64,000 nt of DNA from Breoghania sp963678585 (lineage in GTDB: Bacteria > Pseudomonadota > Alphaproteobacteria > Rhizobiales > Stappiaceae). The position numbers were made by a program, and so were the translations under genes. The notes beneath the pieces were generated by a model, which ran no database searches, was not told where the DNA came from, and was given only the letters and a program-made list of their open reading frames with translations. Positions 42,223 through 50,524 of this stretch are shown piece after piece (the stretch's first letter is position 1; every line of letters starts with the position of its first letter). The stretch is from the NCBI GenBank assembly GCA_963678585.2, contig CAXXGA010000003.1, positions 124,001-188,000 on the forward strand, read 5' to 3'.

Positions 42223-43167
42223 TCAGCCCTGTCGGCGGGCCTCGATCACATCCCAGACACGACCCGCAATATCGGCTCCGCCGAGGCGGGCGACGGCGCG
42301 GATGCCGGTGGGCGCGGTGACGTTGATTTCCGTCAGCCAGCCGTCGATCACGTCGATGCCCACCAGAAGCAGGCCGCGCTCCTTGAGAGCCGGGCCGAGA
42401 CGGGCGCAGATCTCGCGCTCGCGATCCGTCAGATCGGATTCCTTCGGTGCGCCGCCGCGCACCATGTTGGAGCGCAGGTCGCCCTCCGCCGGAACGCGGT
42501 TGACCGCGCCCGCGAACTCGCCGTCCACCAACAGGATGCGCTTGTCGCCGTGGCGGACATTGGGCAGGAACTTCTGGATCACCCAGGGCTCGCGGAAGGT
42601 GACGGCGAAGAAATCATAGAGGGAGCCGTAGTTCAGGTCGTCCTGCGTGATGCGGAAAACCGCCGCCCCGCCATGGCCGAACAGCGGCTTCATAACGATC
42701 TCGCCGTGCTCGGCGCGGAAGGCGTCGATCTCGTCGCGGTCGCGGGTGATCAGCGTGGGCGGCATGAGATCGGAAAACTCGGTGACGAAGAGCTTTTCCG
42801 GCGCATTGCGCACATGGGTCGGATCGTTCACCACCAGCGTCTTCGGGTGGATCTTGTCCAGCATGTGGGTGGCCGCGATATAGGCGAGATCGAAGGGCGG
42901 GTCCTGACGCATCAGGATGACGTCCATCTCGCTCATGTCGGTGCGCACGCCCTCACCGAGGGTGAAGTGATTGCCGGGCTCGTCGCGCACCTCCACCGGC
43001 TCCAGCCGGGCGGTGACGGTGTTGCCGGTCATGGCGAGGCGGTCGGGGGTGTAGTGATAGAGCCGATGGCCGCGCTTTTGCGCTTCCAGCATCAGGGCAA
43101 AGGCGCTGTCGCCGGCAATGTTGATCGAGGAAATGTGGTCCATCTGGACCGCTACGCGAAGCGACAT
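42223..43167 (-). CDS. gshB: Glutathione synthetase
   Basis: ATP-grasp enzyme of 314 residues joining gamma-glutamylcysteine and glycine. Hallmarks are VAVQMDHISSINIAGDSAFALMLEA at the start, ILMRQDPPFDLAYI (about 86-99), IVMKPLFGHGGAAVFRI (ATP-grasp glycine loop), and GIDVIDGWLTEINVTAPTGI near the C-terminus. ATG 43167 chosen; a TTG two codons upstream opens the frame. Confidence 0.96.
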   Translation of the reverse strand: MSLRVAVQMDHISSINIAGDSAFALMLEAQKRGHRLYHYTPDRLAMTGNTVTARLEPVEVRDEPGNHFTLGEGVRTDMSEMDVILMRQDPPFDLAYIAATHMLDKIHPKTLVVNDPTHVRNAPEKLFVTEFSDLMPPTLITRDRDEIDAFRAEHGEIVMKPLFGHGGAAVFRITQDDLNYGSLYDFFAVTFREPWVIQKFLPNVRHGDKRILLVDGEFAGAVNRVPAEGDLRSNMVRGGAPKESDLTDREREICARLGPALKERGLLLVGIDVIDGWLTEINVTAPTGIRAVARLGGADIAGRVWDVIEARRQG

Positions 43168-43334
43168 GAGCAAGGCTCCGATGCAATCTCGGGTCGCCCG
43201 GGTGCGGTGACGCTTGCGGGCGGCTCAAACTGGGAAACAGAAACGGGACGACCAACAAGGCCGAACGGGCGGGTGTTGGCAGACATATGTGGCGGGCGAG
43301 GCCATTTGTCCACGCCCGCTGAAATTTCGCGAAC

Positions 43335-43790
43335 TCAGTGCGTGCCGGTGGAGCCGAAACCGCCGCTGCCGCGCACGGTGGCGCCCAGATCGTCCACGAC
43401 GCTGATTTCCGCCCGCGCGACCGGCGCGATGACCATCTGCGCGATGCGCAAACCGCGGTTGATCTCGAAAGTCTCGGCGCCCAGATTGATCAGGATGACC
43501 TTGATCTCGCCGCGGTAATCCGCGTCGATGGTGCCGGGCGTATTCAGCACCGTCACGCCGTGCTTGACCGCAAGGCCGGAGCGGGGCCGGATCTGGGCCT
43601 CGAAACCCGGCGGCAGAGCAATCGCGATGCCGGTGGGAACAAGCGCGCGCTCGCCCGGCTCAAGCCGCATCGGCTCCAGTTCCTCCACCGCCGCCGTCAG
43701 GTCCACGCCGGCAGCCTCATCACTCTGATAGGCGGGCAGGGGCAGGCCGACACCATGCGCCAGCAGACGCAGCTTCACCGGAACGCTCAT
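43335..43790 (-). CDS. dut: Deoxyuridine 5'-triphosphate nucleotidohydrolase
   Basis: Trimeric dUTPase of 151 residues. All five motifs are visible: AGVDLTAA, RSGLAVKHG (PRSG), NTPGTIDADYRGEI with the catalytic aspartate, RIAQMVIAP and the C-terminal P-loop-like RGSGGFGSTG. ATGA overlap with coaBC places the two in one operon, a common arrangement. Confidence 0.97.
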   Translation of the reverse strand: MSVPVKLRLLAHGVGLPLPAYQSDEAAGVDLTAAVEELEPMRLEPGERALVPTGIAIALPPGFEAQIRPRSGLAVKHGVTVLNTPGTIDADYRGEIKVILINLGAETFEINRGLRIAQMVIAPVARAEISVVDDLGATVRGSGGFGSTGTH

Positions 43791-45058
43791 TCTTCCTCCG
43801 TTGCAGCCGTTTTACGGAAATGGTCGGCAATGCGTGCCACCAGCCGTTCGGCCACCTGTTGCTTGTCGAGACGCGGCCAGGGCTCCACACCCTCGCGCGT
43901 CAGTATCCGGATCTCGTTGGCGTCGCCCCCCATGATGCCCTCGCCGCTTTCCGGCAGGCTGACATCGTTGGCGATGATCCAGTCCGCGCCCTTGCGTTGA
44001 AGCTTGGCGCTGGCATTGGCGATCAGATCCGCCGTCTCCGCCGCAAAGCCGACGACCAGCGCCGGGCGGCCTTCCTTGCGATTGCCGATCCCGGCAAGAA
44101 TATCCGGGTTCTCGGCGAACTGAAGCGCGGGCGGACGGCCGGAGCCGTCCTTCTTGATCTTCTGGTCGGCCGCTCCCTCGACGCGCCAGTCGGCAACGGC
44201 GGCGGCCAGAATGGCGATATCGGCGGGAAGAGCGTCTTCCACCGCGGCCTGCATTTCGCGCGCAGTCTCCACGCGGACCACCGTAACACCGGCAGGATCC
44301 GGTTGTGTGACAGGACCGGAGACCAGCACGACCTCCGCGCCCGCCGCAGCCGCAGCCGCCGCAATCGCGTGACCCTGCTTGCCGGAAGATCGGTTGGCGA
44401 TATAGCGCACGGGATCGATGGGCTCATGGGTCGGGCCGGAGGTGATGACCACCCGGCGACCCGAGAGAGGGCCCTTCTCCGCGATGGCGAGCATTTTCGC
44501 GGGCAGATGCGCCTTGGAGAAATGCGCCTCGACGGCGGCGACGATATCCAGCGGTTCCGACATGCGCCCGCGCCCCGCCTCGCCGCTTTCCGCCATCTCG
44601 CCCACTTCCGGGCCGATGAAGGAGATGCCGTCGCTGGCAAGCTGGGCGACATTGCGCCGGGTTGCCGGATTGGACCACATGGCCGGGTTCATGGCGGGCG
44701 CCACAAGTACCGGCCCCGTGCAGGCCAGCAGCGTCGCAGACGCCAGATCGTCGGCAAGGCCATGCGCCATCTTCGCCATGAGATCGGCGGTGGCCGGGGC
44801 GACGACGACGAGATCGACATCCCGCGACAGGCGGATATGGCCGATATCGTGCTCAGCCTCGCGGTCGAACAGTTCGGTGAAGACCTGCTCGCCGGTGATC
44901 GCGCCGAAGGTGAGGGGGGTGACGAATTTCTGCGCCGCGGGCGTCATCACCGCACGCACCTTCGCGCCGCGCTCACGCAGGCGGCGCACCAGATCGAGCG
45001 ACTTGTAGGCGGCGATGCCGCCGGAAACGATCAGAAGGATCTGCTTGTCTTGCAGCAT
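43787..45058 (-). CDS. coaBC: Phosphopantothenoylcysteine decarboxylase / phosphopantothenate-cysteine ligase
   Basis: Bifunctional CoA-pathway enzyme of 423 residues. CoaC flavoprotein half: LLIVSGGIAAYKSLDLVRRL, the His of the active site near residue 71 and PAMNPAMW (PXMNXXMW motif). CoaB half from about residue 200: ITSGPTHEPIDPVRYIANRSSGKQG, then KKDG and IIANDVS. Overlaps dut by four bases. With coaA (27954) two pantothenate-pathway genes lie in this window. Confidence 0.96.
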   Translation of the reverse strand: MLQDKQILLIVSGGIAAYKSLDLVRRLRERGAKVRAVMTPAAQKFVTPLTFGAITGEQVFTELFDREAEHDIGHIRLSRDVDLVVVAPATADLMAKMAHGLADDLASATLLACTGPVLVAPAMNPAMWSNPATRRNVAQLASDGISFIGPEVGEMAESGEAGRGRMSEPLDIVAAVEAHFSKAHLPAKMLAIAEKGPLSGRRVVITSGPTHEPIDPVRYIANRSSGKQGHAIAAAAAAAGAEVVLVSGPVTQPDPAGVTVVRVETAREMQAAVEDALPADIAILAAAVADWRVEGAADQKIKKDGSGRPPALQFAENPDILAGIGNRKEGRPALVVGFAAETADLIANASAKLQRKGADWIIANDVSLPESGEGIMGGDANEIRILTREGVEPWPRLDKQQVAERLVARIADHFRKTAATEEE

Positions 45059-45094
45059 GGGTCAACCCTTGCGGCGCAGCCCGCGCCGGAGAAA

Positions 45095-45123
45095 GGCCCT
45101 CCCGCCGGAGCGGCGGGAGGGCC
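45095..45123 (-). terminator. Terminator of the LpoA-like gene
   Basis: A 12-bp perfect stem GGCCCTCCCGCC / GGCGGGAGGGCC with loop GGAGC lies just after the lipoprotein stop. On minus it is followed by TTTC, so the T-run is short. Confidence 0.65.
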
Positions 45124-45132
45124 GCGTCTCAA

Positions 45133-46338
45133 TCAGTTGATGGCCTGGAAGGTCTTGGGGGCGGGCGCGAGAACCCGCGAACCGGTGCCTGTCGCCTCGT
45201 AGACGGTCAGCCCGCGCTCGTTGGTGCCGTTGCGGTTGAAGCGGAAGACGCCGTCGATACCGAGGAAGCCGTCGCGGTTGGTCAGGACGCCGGTTGAGAA
45301 GCGGCGCTGACCGGCGCTGCGCACCAGACCGGCGGCGAGCACGGTTGCGTCATAGGCAAGCGTGGCATTGCGCGGCGGCTGGGAGCCATAGGCGGCGGCA
45401 TAGCGCGGCGCGAAGGCCTCGAAGCCCTTCTTGTCGGGAGCCGGATACCAGCCGCCCTCCAGCATGCGATCCGACAACACCTTGGGATCGTCCCACTGGC
45501 CGGAGCCAAGGAACTTGACCTGCTTGCGGTTGATGCCCTGTGCCGTCAGCACGCCGATGGCATAGGCCGGAACGCCGCCGCCATCGGGAATGAAGATGGA
45601 ATCGGCCCGGCTTGCAGAGGCCGCCAGCGCCGTGGCGCGGGCCTTCAGATCCGCCGTGTCGACGCCGCGTGCGGGATCGACCTTGTAACGCTCGATGCCG
45701 ACGATGCGCCCGCCCGTGCGGCCGACGGCCTGACGGAAGGCGGCTTCGGCGACCGCGCCGTAGCTGTTGTCCGGAATAAGCGCCGCATAGGACGAGCGGC
45801 CCTTGGAGCTGGCGTAAGAAATGATGCGGGTGACGTCTTCCTGCGGCAGGAAGGAGAGCAGATAGACGCCCGGCGATGCGGTGGAGGCATCCGACGAGAA
45901 GGCGATGATCGGAACGCCTGCGGTGCGTGCCGCCGCGCTTGCGCCGGAAACGGCGGGGGCGAAGACCGGCCCGAGGATCAGTTCAGCCCCTTCGGAAATG
46001 GCAGCCTGCGCTGCGGCGCGGGCGCCCTCCGACGTGCCGCCGGTATCCTTGACCAGCACCTGAACGTCTGCGCCGGGGAAATCCTTCAGCGCGAGTTCGG
46101 ACGCATTGCGGAAGACGGTTGCGATCTGGCCTGCATTGGAGCCCGCCGAGCGCGGCAGCAGCAGCGCAACGCGCACCGCGCCGGAGCCCACGACCTCGCC
46201 GGTCGGCACGCCGTTCATGCCGGGCCCGGACTGGGGATAGAAACCCGGCGTCGAGCCCGTGCAGGCGGTAAGCGCCAATGCCATAGCCGCCGCCACAAGG
46301 AGCCTGGGCTTTCTGATCTGCCCGAATACGCTGCGCAC
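45133..46338 (-). CDS. lpoA: LpoA-like lipoprotein, penicillin-binding protein activator
   Basis: Lipoprotein of 401 residues. The signal peptide ends with lipobox LTAC (Cys26), then a Pro/Gly linker and a periplasmic-binding-protein type I fold (VRVALLLPRSAGSNAGQIA, then ELILGPVFAPAVSGA, PIIAFSSDAS, AALIPDNSYG). In enterobacteria lpoA, rsmI and yraN are neighbours, exactly as here, and LpoA activates PBP1A from the outer membrane. This protein lacks the N-terminal TPR domain of E. coli LpoA. GTG start at 46338 has AAGGA eight bases upstream. It could also be read as a branched-chain amino-acid binding protein, but the context favours LpoA. Confidence 0.75.
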   Translation of the reverse strand: MRSVFGQIRKPRLLVAAAMALALTACTGSTPGFYPQSGPGMNGVPTGEVVGSGAVRVALLLPRSAGSNAGQIATVFRNASELALKDFPGADVQVLVKDTGGTSEGARAAAQAAISEGAELILGPVFAPAVSGASAAARTAGVPIIAFSSDASTASPGVYLLSFLPQEDVTRIISYASSKGRSSYAALIPDNSYGAVAEAAFRQAVGRTGGRIVGIERYKVDPARGVDTADLKARATALAASASRADSIFIPDGGGVPAYAIGVLTAQGINRKQVKFLGSGQWDDPKVLSDRMLEGGWYPAPDKKGFEAFAPRYAAAYGSQPPRNATLAYDATVLAAGLVRSAGQRRFSTGVLTNRDGFLGIDGVFRFNRNGTNERGLTVYEATGTGSRVLAPAPKTFQAIN

Positions 46339-46695
46339 GTCTTTATCCTTCCCCGAACGTCCCAAGTCTTTACGAGAGAATGCCGAATTTTGGCGATTTG
46401 GCGGAAGCCTGTCAAAAGGTTCGCAAAAATCGCTTCATCGGCGCGGGAGATCGATCATCGAACGCCCTTGCCGGTCCACCGCAGCGAGCCTTGCACATGT
46501 TGCCATTTGCAGGCCCGGCGGTTGCCCCGCTACAAGGAGTGCAGCACCGCAACCGGTGCACATGCCTCACCGGCGGGTCATGGCGCATTTGTGCCCGTCA
46601 GGCAAGGCCGTGAATCGCCGCAAATCCATAATAACCGCAGCGTAACAACTAAAAAGTGCCAGCAACAGCGCACTGGCGATACCGGGAACACACAT
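46339..46695. promoter_or_regulatory. Divergent promoter region of lpoA and rsmI
   Basis: No gene in 357 bases. Both flanking genes point away. AT-rich pieces occur near 46610-46660 (ATAACCGCAGCGTAACAACT) on the rsmI side and near 46390-46435 on the lpoA side, but no unambiguous promoter boxes were seen. Confidence 0.35.
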
Positions 46696-47670
46696 ATGGC
46701 AAGCAAAGCGGCAAGCGCACACGAAACTGCCGGGCCCGCCGGACCCGCGACGGCAAGCCGCGACCGGCGTTTCGCCATCGGCACCAACAGCTTTACCGCG
46801 CCCGCCGCCGAACCGGCGCTTCATATTGTCTCTACCCCCATCGGGAATCTTGGCGATATCACGGTTCGCGCGCTGGAAACGCTGGCGGGATGCGATCTGG
46901 TGGCCTGCGAGGACACCCGCGTCACCCGCGTTCTCATGGAGCGCTACGGCCTTTCCACCCATCTCATCGCCTATCACGAACACAATGCCACCAAGGCCGG
47001 GCCGAAGCTTCTGGCCGCACTCGACGAGGGCAAGGCCGTGGCGATCGTCTCGGACGCGGGAACGCCGCTCATCTCCGATCCCGGCTACCGTCTGGTTGGT
47101 GCGGCCGTCGAGGCCGGACACAAGGTCATCCCGACGCCAGGCGCTTCCGCCATGCTGACCGCGCTGGTTGGCGCAGGACTTCCAAGCGACACGATCCTGT
47201 TCGCCGGGTTCCTGCCACCGAAAAAGGGTGCCCGCCTTGCCCGGCTTGAGGAACTGAAGGGCGTGAGCGCCACGACGGTCTTTTACGAATCACCCCGGCG
47301 TCTGTCCGCCACCCTTGCCGACATGATCGAGGCCCACGGGCCCGATCACCGGGTCTGCGTCGCCCGCGAACTCACCAAGCGCTTCGAGACCTTCGAGCGC
47401 GGAACGCTGGCAGAGGTCGCGGAGCGCTTTTCAGAGACGCCCAAGGGTGAGATCGTGATTGTGCTCGCGCCCGCCGCAGCAAGGCAGGCGGATGCAGCGG
47501 ATGTGGAGGAGATGCTGCGCGAGGCGCTCTACGACATGCCGGTAAGCGCGGCTGCCGCCCATGTCGCCAAGCGGATCGGAGGGGACCGCAAGGCGCTCTA
47601 CAAGCAGGCATTGGCGTTACGCAAGGCGTCCGAGGGGGGAGAAAAGGGCGATGCGGGGGAGAAAGACTGA
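46696..47670 (+). CDS. rsmI: 16S rRNA (cytidine(1402)-2'-O)-methyltransferase
   Basis: SAM-dependent RsmI of 324 residues. Family blocks are IVSTPIGNLGDITVRALETL (about 44-63), ACEDTRVTRVLMERYG, YHEHNATK, VAIVSDAGTPLISDPGYRLV, TPGASAMLTALVGAGLPSD and FYESPRRL. An extra 35 residues precede the core. It overlaps yraN by 20 bases. Confidence 0.96.
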   Translation: MASKAASAHETAGPAGPATASRDRRFAIGTNSFTAPAAEPALHIVSTPIGNLGDITVRALETLAGCDLVACEDTRVTRVLMERYGLSTHLIAYHEHNATKAGPKLLAALDEGKAVAIVSDAGTPLISDPGYRLVGAAVEAGHKVIPTPGASAMLTALVGAGLPSDTILFAGFLPPKKGARLARLEELKGVSATTVFYESPRRLSATLADMIEAHGPDHRVCVARELTKRFETFERGTLAEVAERFSETPKGEIVIVLAPAAARQADAADVEEMLREALYDMPVSAAAAHVAKRIGGDRKALYKQALALRKASEGGEKGDAGEKD

Positions 47671-48037
47671 ACCCGGCAGATCGCGCCGGGCGGCCTATCG
47701 GCTGGGGCTTTCCGCGGAAGCACGGGCTAGCCTTTGGCTGCGGCTGAAAGGCTACCGGATTCTCGCCAAGCGCCACCGGACACCGCGCGGGGAGATCGAT
47801 CTCATCGTGCGGCGCGGCGGGACGGTCGCCTTTGTCGAAGTCAAGGCGCGCAACACGCGGGAAGCTGCGCTGGAGGCCATCACCGCGCGCGCGCAGCACC
47901 GCATCGTGGAAGCCGCCCATCTGTGGCTCGCGCGCCATCCTCACCTGATGGATGCCACCTTGCGGTTCGATGCGGTTCTGGTCACACCGCGCCAAGTGCC
48001 CCATCATGTGGTCAATGCGTGGGAGGCGCATCGCTGA
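47651..48037 (+). CDS. yraN: YraN family protein (UPF0102, endonuclease-like fold)
   Basis: Protein of 128 residues with the restriction-nuclease-like core: RRAAYRLGLSAEARASLWLRLKGYRILAKRHRTPRGEIDLIVRRGGTVAFVEVK can be read in sections, with GEIDLI and VEVKAR as the putative metal site. Function unknown. The ATG overlaps the end of rsmI by 20 bases, which is the usual gene pair. Confidence 0.9.
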   Translation: MRGRKTEPGRSRRAAYRLGLSAEARASLWLRLKGYRILAKRHRTPRGEIDLIVRRGGTVAFVEVKARNTREAALEAITARAQHRIVEAAHLWLARHPHLMDATLRFDAVLVTPRQVPHHVVNAWEAHR

Positions 48038-48308
48038 TCGGAGCGACCACAACCGGGAGGGATTGAAACATTATTTGGCTATTTAAGAGCTTGCAGCAGA
48101 TCGAGAGCATGAATTTGCTCAAAATCGTCCTGCATTAGAATTTCATACTATTCATATGCCTTGTCGATCCCCCTGCCGAACTGGTGGGGCGGGACGGGGC
48201 GCATTAAGATCCATGCCCAAAGTCAGCCCGGATACTCAGATCATCCGAGCCGCAGCAAAGCCCGACGGGAGAGCGGGCGGGGCTTCAATTGAAAAAGGGA
48301 GCGCACCG

Positions 48309-49271
48309 ATGAGCGACAAGCCCGGACGCGGACAGATTTACAATTCCATCATCGACACCATCGGCAACACGCCGCTGGTCCGGCTCGACAAGCTGGCCAA
48401 GGCGCAAGGCGTCGAGGCCAATCTTCTGGCCAAGCTCGAATTCTTCAACCCGCTCGCCAGCGTGAAGGACCGTATCGGCTTCGCGATGATCGACGCGATG
48501 GAAGCCACCGGCCAGATCACGCCGGGCGTTTCCACCTTGATCGAGCCGACATCGGGCAATACCGGCATCGGGCTTGCCTTCGTGGCGGCCGCGCGCGGCT
48601 ATCGTCTCATTCTGGTGATGCCGGAGACCATGTCCATCGAGCGGCGCAAGATGGTGGCGCTTCTGGGCGCGGATCTGGAGCTGACCGAAGGCGCCAAGGG
48701 CATGAAGGGCGCGATTGCGCGCGCCGAGGAACTCCTGAAGGAAATCCCGAATTCGGTGATCCCGCAGCAGTTCGAGAACCCGGCCAATCCGGCCATTCAT
48801 TCGCGCACCACGGCGGAAGAGATCTGGAACGACACCGACGGCCAGGTCGACGCCTTCGTTTCCGGCATCGGCACCGGCGGCACGATCACCGGCGTGGGCA
48901 AGGTTCTGAAAGAGCGCAAGCCGGACGTGAAGGTGATCGCGGTGGAACCGGCGGACAGCCCGGTCCTTTCCGGCGGCGAACCTGGCCCGCACAAGATCCA
49001 GGGCATCGGCGCAGGCTTCGTGCCCGGCGTGCTCGACACCAAGGTCTATGACGAGGTGGTCAAGGTCTCCAATGACGACGCCTTCGCAATGGCCCGGCTT
49101 GTGGCAAAGACGGAAGGCGTTCCGGTGGGTATTTCCTCCGGCGCGGCGATCACCGCCGCCATTGAGGTCGGAAAGCGGCCGGAGATGAAGGGCAAGAACA
49201 TCGTCATCATCATCCCGTCCTTTGCCGAGCGCTATCTCTCCACGGCCCTCTTCGAGGGGCTTGGGGAATAG
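48309..49271 (+). CDS. cysK: Cysteine synthase A
   Basis: PLP-dependent O-acetylserine sulfhydrylase of 320 residues. The PLP lysine lies in NPLASVKDRIGFAM (about residue 49), the substrate loop is EPTSGNTGIGLAFVAA, the phosphate-binding loop is GIGTGGTITGVGK, and PLP nitrogen contact SSGAA is near residue 280. Start at ATG 48309 after AAGGGAG. A 271-base leader holds no clear riboswitch. Confidence 0.96.
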   Translation: MSDKPGRGQIYNSIIDTIGNTPLVRLDKLAKAQGVEANLLAKLEFFNPLASVKDRIGFAMIDAMEATGQITPGVSTLIEPTSGNTGIGLAFVAAARGYRLILVMPETMSIERRKMVALLGADLELTEGAKGMKGAIARAEELLKEIPNSVIPQQFENPANPAIHSRTTAEEIWNDTDGQVDAFVSGIGTGGTITGVGKVLKERKPDVKVIAVEPADSPVLSGGEPGPHKIQGIGAGFVPGVLDTKVYDEVVKVSNDDAFAMARLVAKTEGVPVGISSGAAITAAIEVGKRPEMKGKNIVIIIPSFAERYLSTALFEGLGE

Positions 49272-49298
49272 GTCGGACGACCGCGATTTTTGAAAACG

Positions 49299-49334
49299 AA
49301 AACGCCCCGGCGGAGACATCCGCCGGGGCGTTTT
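49299..49334. terminator. Bidirectional terminator between cysK and trpS
   Basis: Perfect 16-bp stem AAAACGCCCCGGCGGA / TCCGCCGGGGCGTTTT with loop GACA, giving T-runs on both strands. Serves two convergent genes. Confidence 0.88.
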
Positions 49335-49356
49335 TCATTGAGGCTTTGACGCCGGA

Positions 49357-50406
49357 CTATTTACGGGTCGAAACGAAGCCCACGATGTCCTTCACGCCCT
49401 GCAACACGGGCCGCGCGATGGCGTCGGCGCGGTCTGCACCATCGGCCAGCACGCCGTCGATATAGCCCGGATCGGCCTTCAGGCGGCGCATTTCATCGGC
49501 AATCGGGGCAAGCTTCGACACCGCCAGATCGGCCAGAGCCGGCTTGAAGGTGGAGAACTGCGCGCCCGCATGATCCTTCAGCACGGAAGCGACATCCATA
49601 TCGGCAAGAGCCGCGTAGATGCCGACGAGGTTTGCCGCGTCCGGGCGCTCCTTCAGGCCGTCCTCTTCGCCGGGAAGCGGCTCGGTATCGGTCTTGGCCT
49701 TGCGGATCTTCTTGGCGATCGCATCGCCATCGTCGGTCAGATTGATGCGGGCCAGATCGGAGGGATCGGACTTCGACATCTTCTTCGTGCCGTCGCGCAG
49801 GCTCATGACACGCGTCGCCGCACCGGAAATGAGCGGTTCCGTCATCGGGAAATAGCCCTCATCCGCGCCAAGTCCCAGTTCGGCGATGCGCTCGGCATAG
49901 TCGTTGTTGAACTTGGCCGCGATGTCGCGCGTCAGCTCCAGATGCTGCTTCTGATCCTCGCCCACCGGCACATGGGTGGCCTTGTAGAGCAGGATGTCGG
50001 CGGCCATCAGGCTGGGATAGACGAACAGCCCGGCGGAGGCGTTCTCGCGGTTCTTGCCCGCCTTTTCCTTGAACTGGGTCATGCGATTGAGCCAGCCCAT
50101 GCGTGCGATGCAGTTGAACACCCAGGCAAGCTCGGCATGACCGGAGACCTGGCTCTGGTTGAAGATGATCGAACCCTTGGGATCGATACCGGCGGCGATA
50201 TAGGCGGAGGCGACTTCGCGGATCGCCGCCTGCAGAACAGCCGGATCCTGCCAGACCGTGATGGCATGCATGTCGACGACGCAATAGACGCAATTGTGGG
50301 TCGACTGCAGACCCGCAAACCGCTTGATCGCACCGAGATAATTGCCGAGATGGAGATTGCCGGACGGTTGGACGCCGGAAAACACGCGAGCTTCAAACGC
50401 ACTCAT
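49357..50406 (-). CDS. trpS: Tryptophanyl-tRNA synthetase
   Basis: Class I synthetase of 349 residues charging tRNA-Trp. The HIGH-type motif PSGNLHLGNYLGAI (about 13-26) and KMSKS in GTKKMSKSDPSD (about 202-213) are intact, with MAADILLYKATHVPVGEDQKQHLE between. Start set at MSAFEARV. Convergent with cysK. Confidence 0.97.
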   Translation of the reverse strand: MSAFEARVFSGVQPSGNLHLGNYLGAIKRFAGLQSTHNCVYCVVDMHAITVWQDPAVLQAAIREVASAYIAAGIDPKGSIIFNQSQVSGHAELAWVFNCIARMGWLNRMTQFKEKAGKNRENASAGLFVYPSLMAADILLYKATHVPVGEDQKQHLELTRDIAAKFNNDYAERIAELGLGADEGYFPMTEPLISGAATRVMSLRDGTKKMSKSDPSDLARINLTDDGDAIAKKIRKAKTDTEPLPGEEDGLKERPDAANLVGIYAALADMDVASVLKDHAGAQFSTFKPALADLAVSKLAPIADEMRRLKADPGYIDGVLADGADRADAIARPVLQGVKDIVGFVSTRK

Positions 50407-50524
50407 CGATGGGTAACCCTTCGTAAAAATCCGCTCCGGTGGAGAGAGCTTGCGCGTTATCGCCAACGCGGGGCCCGCGCGCAAGGGTGTTGGAGGACTG
50501 TTTTTCGCGCAGCGGCTGCTGCGA

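Noticed and set aside
48038..48308. Possible riboswitch before cysK
   Set aside because: No SAM-II or other conserved core could be matched by eye; only a GC-rich leader is visible.
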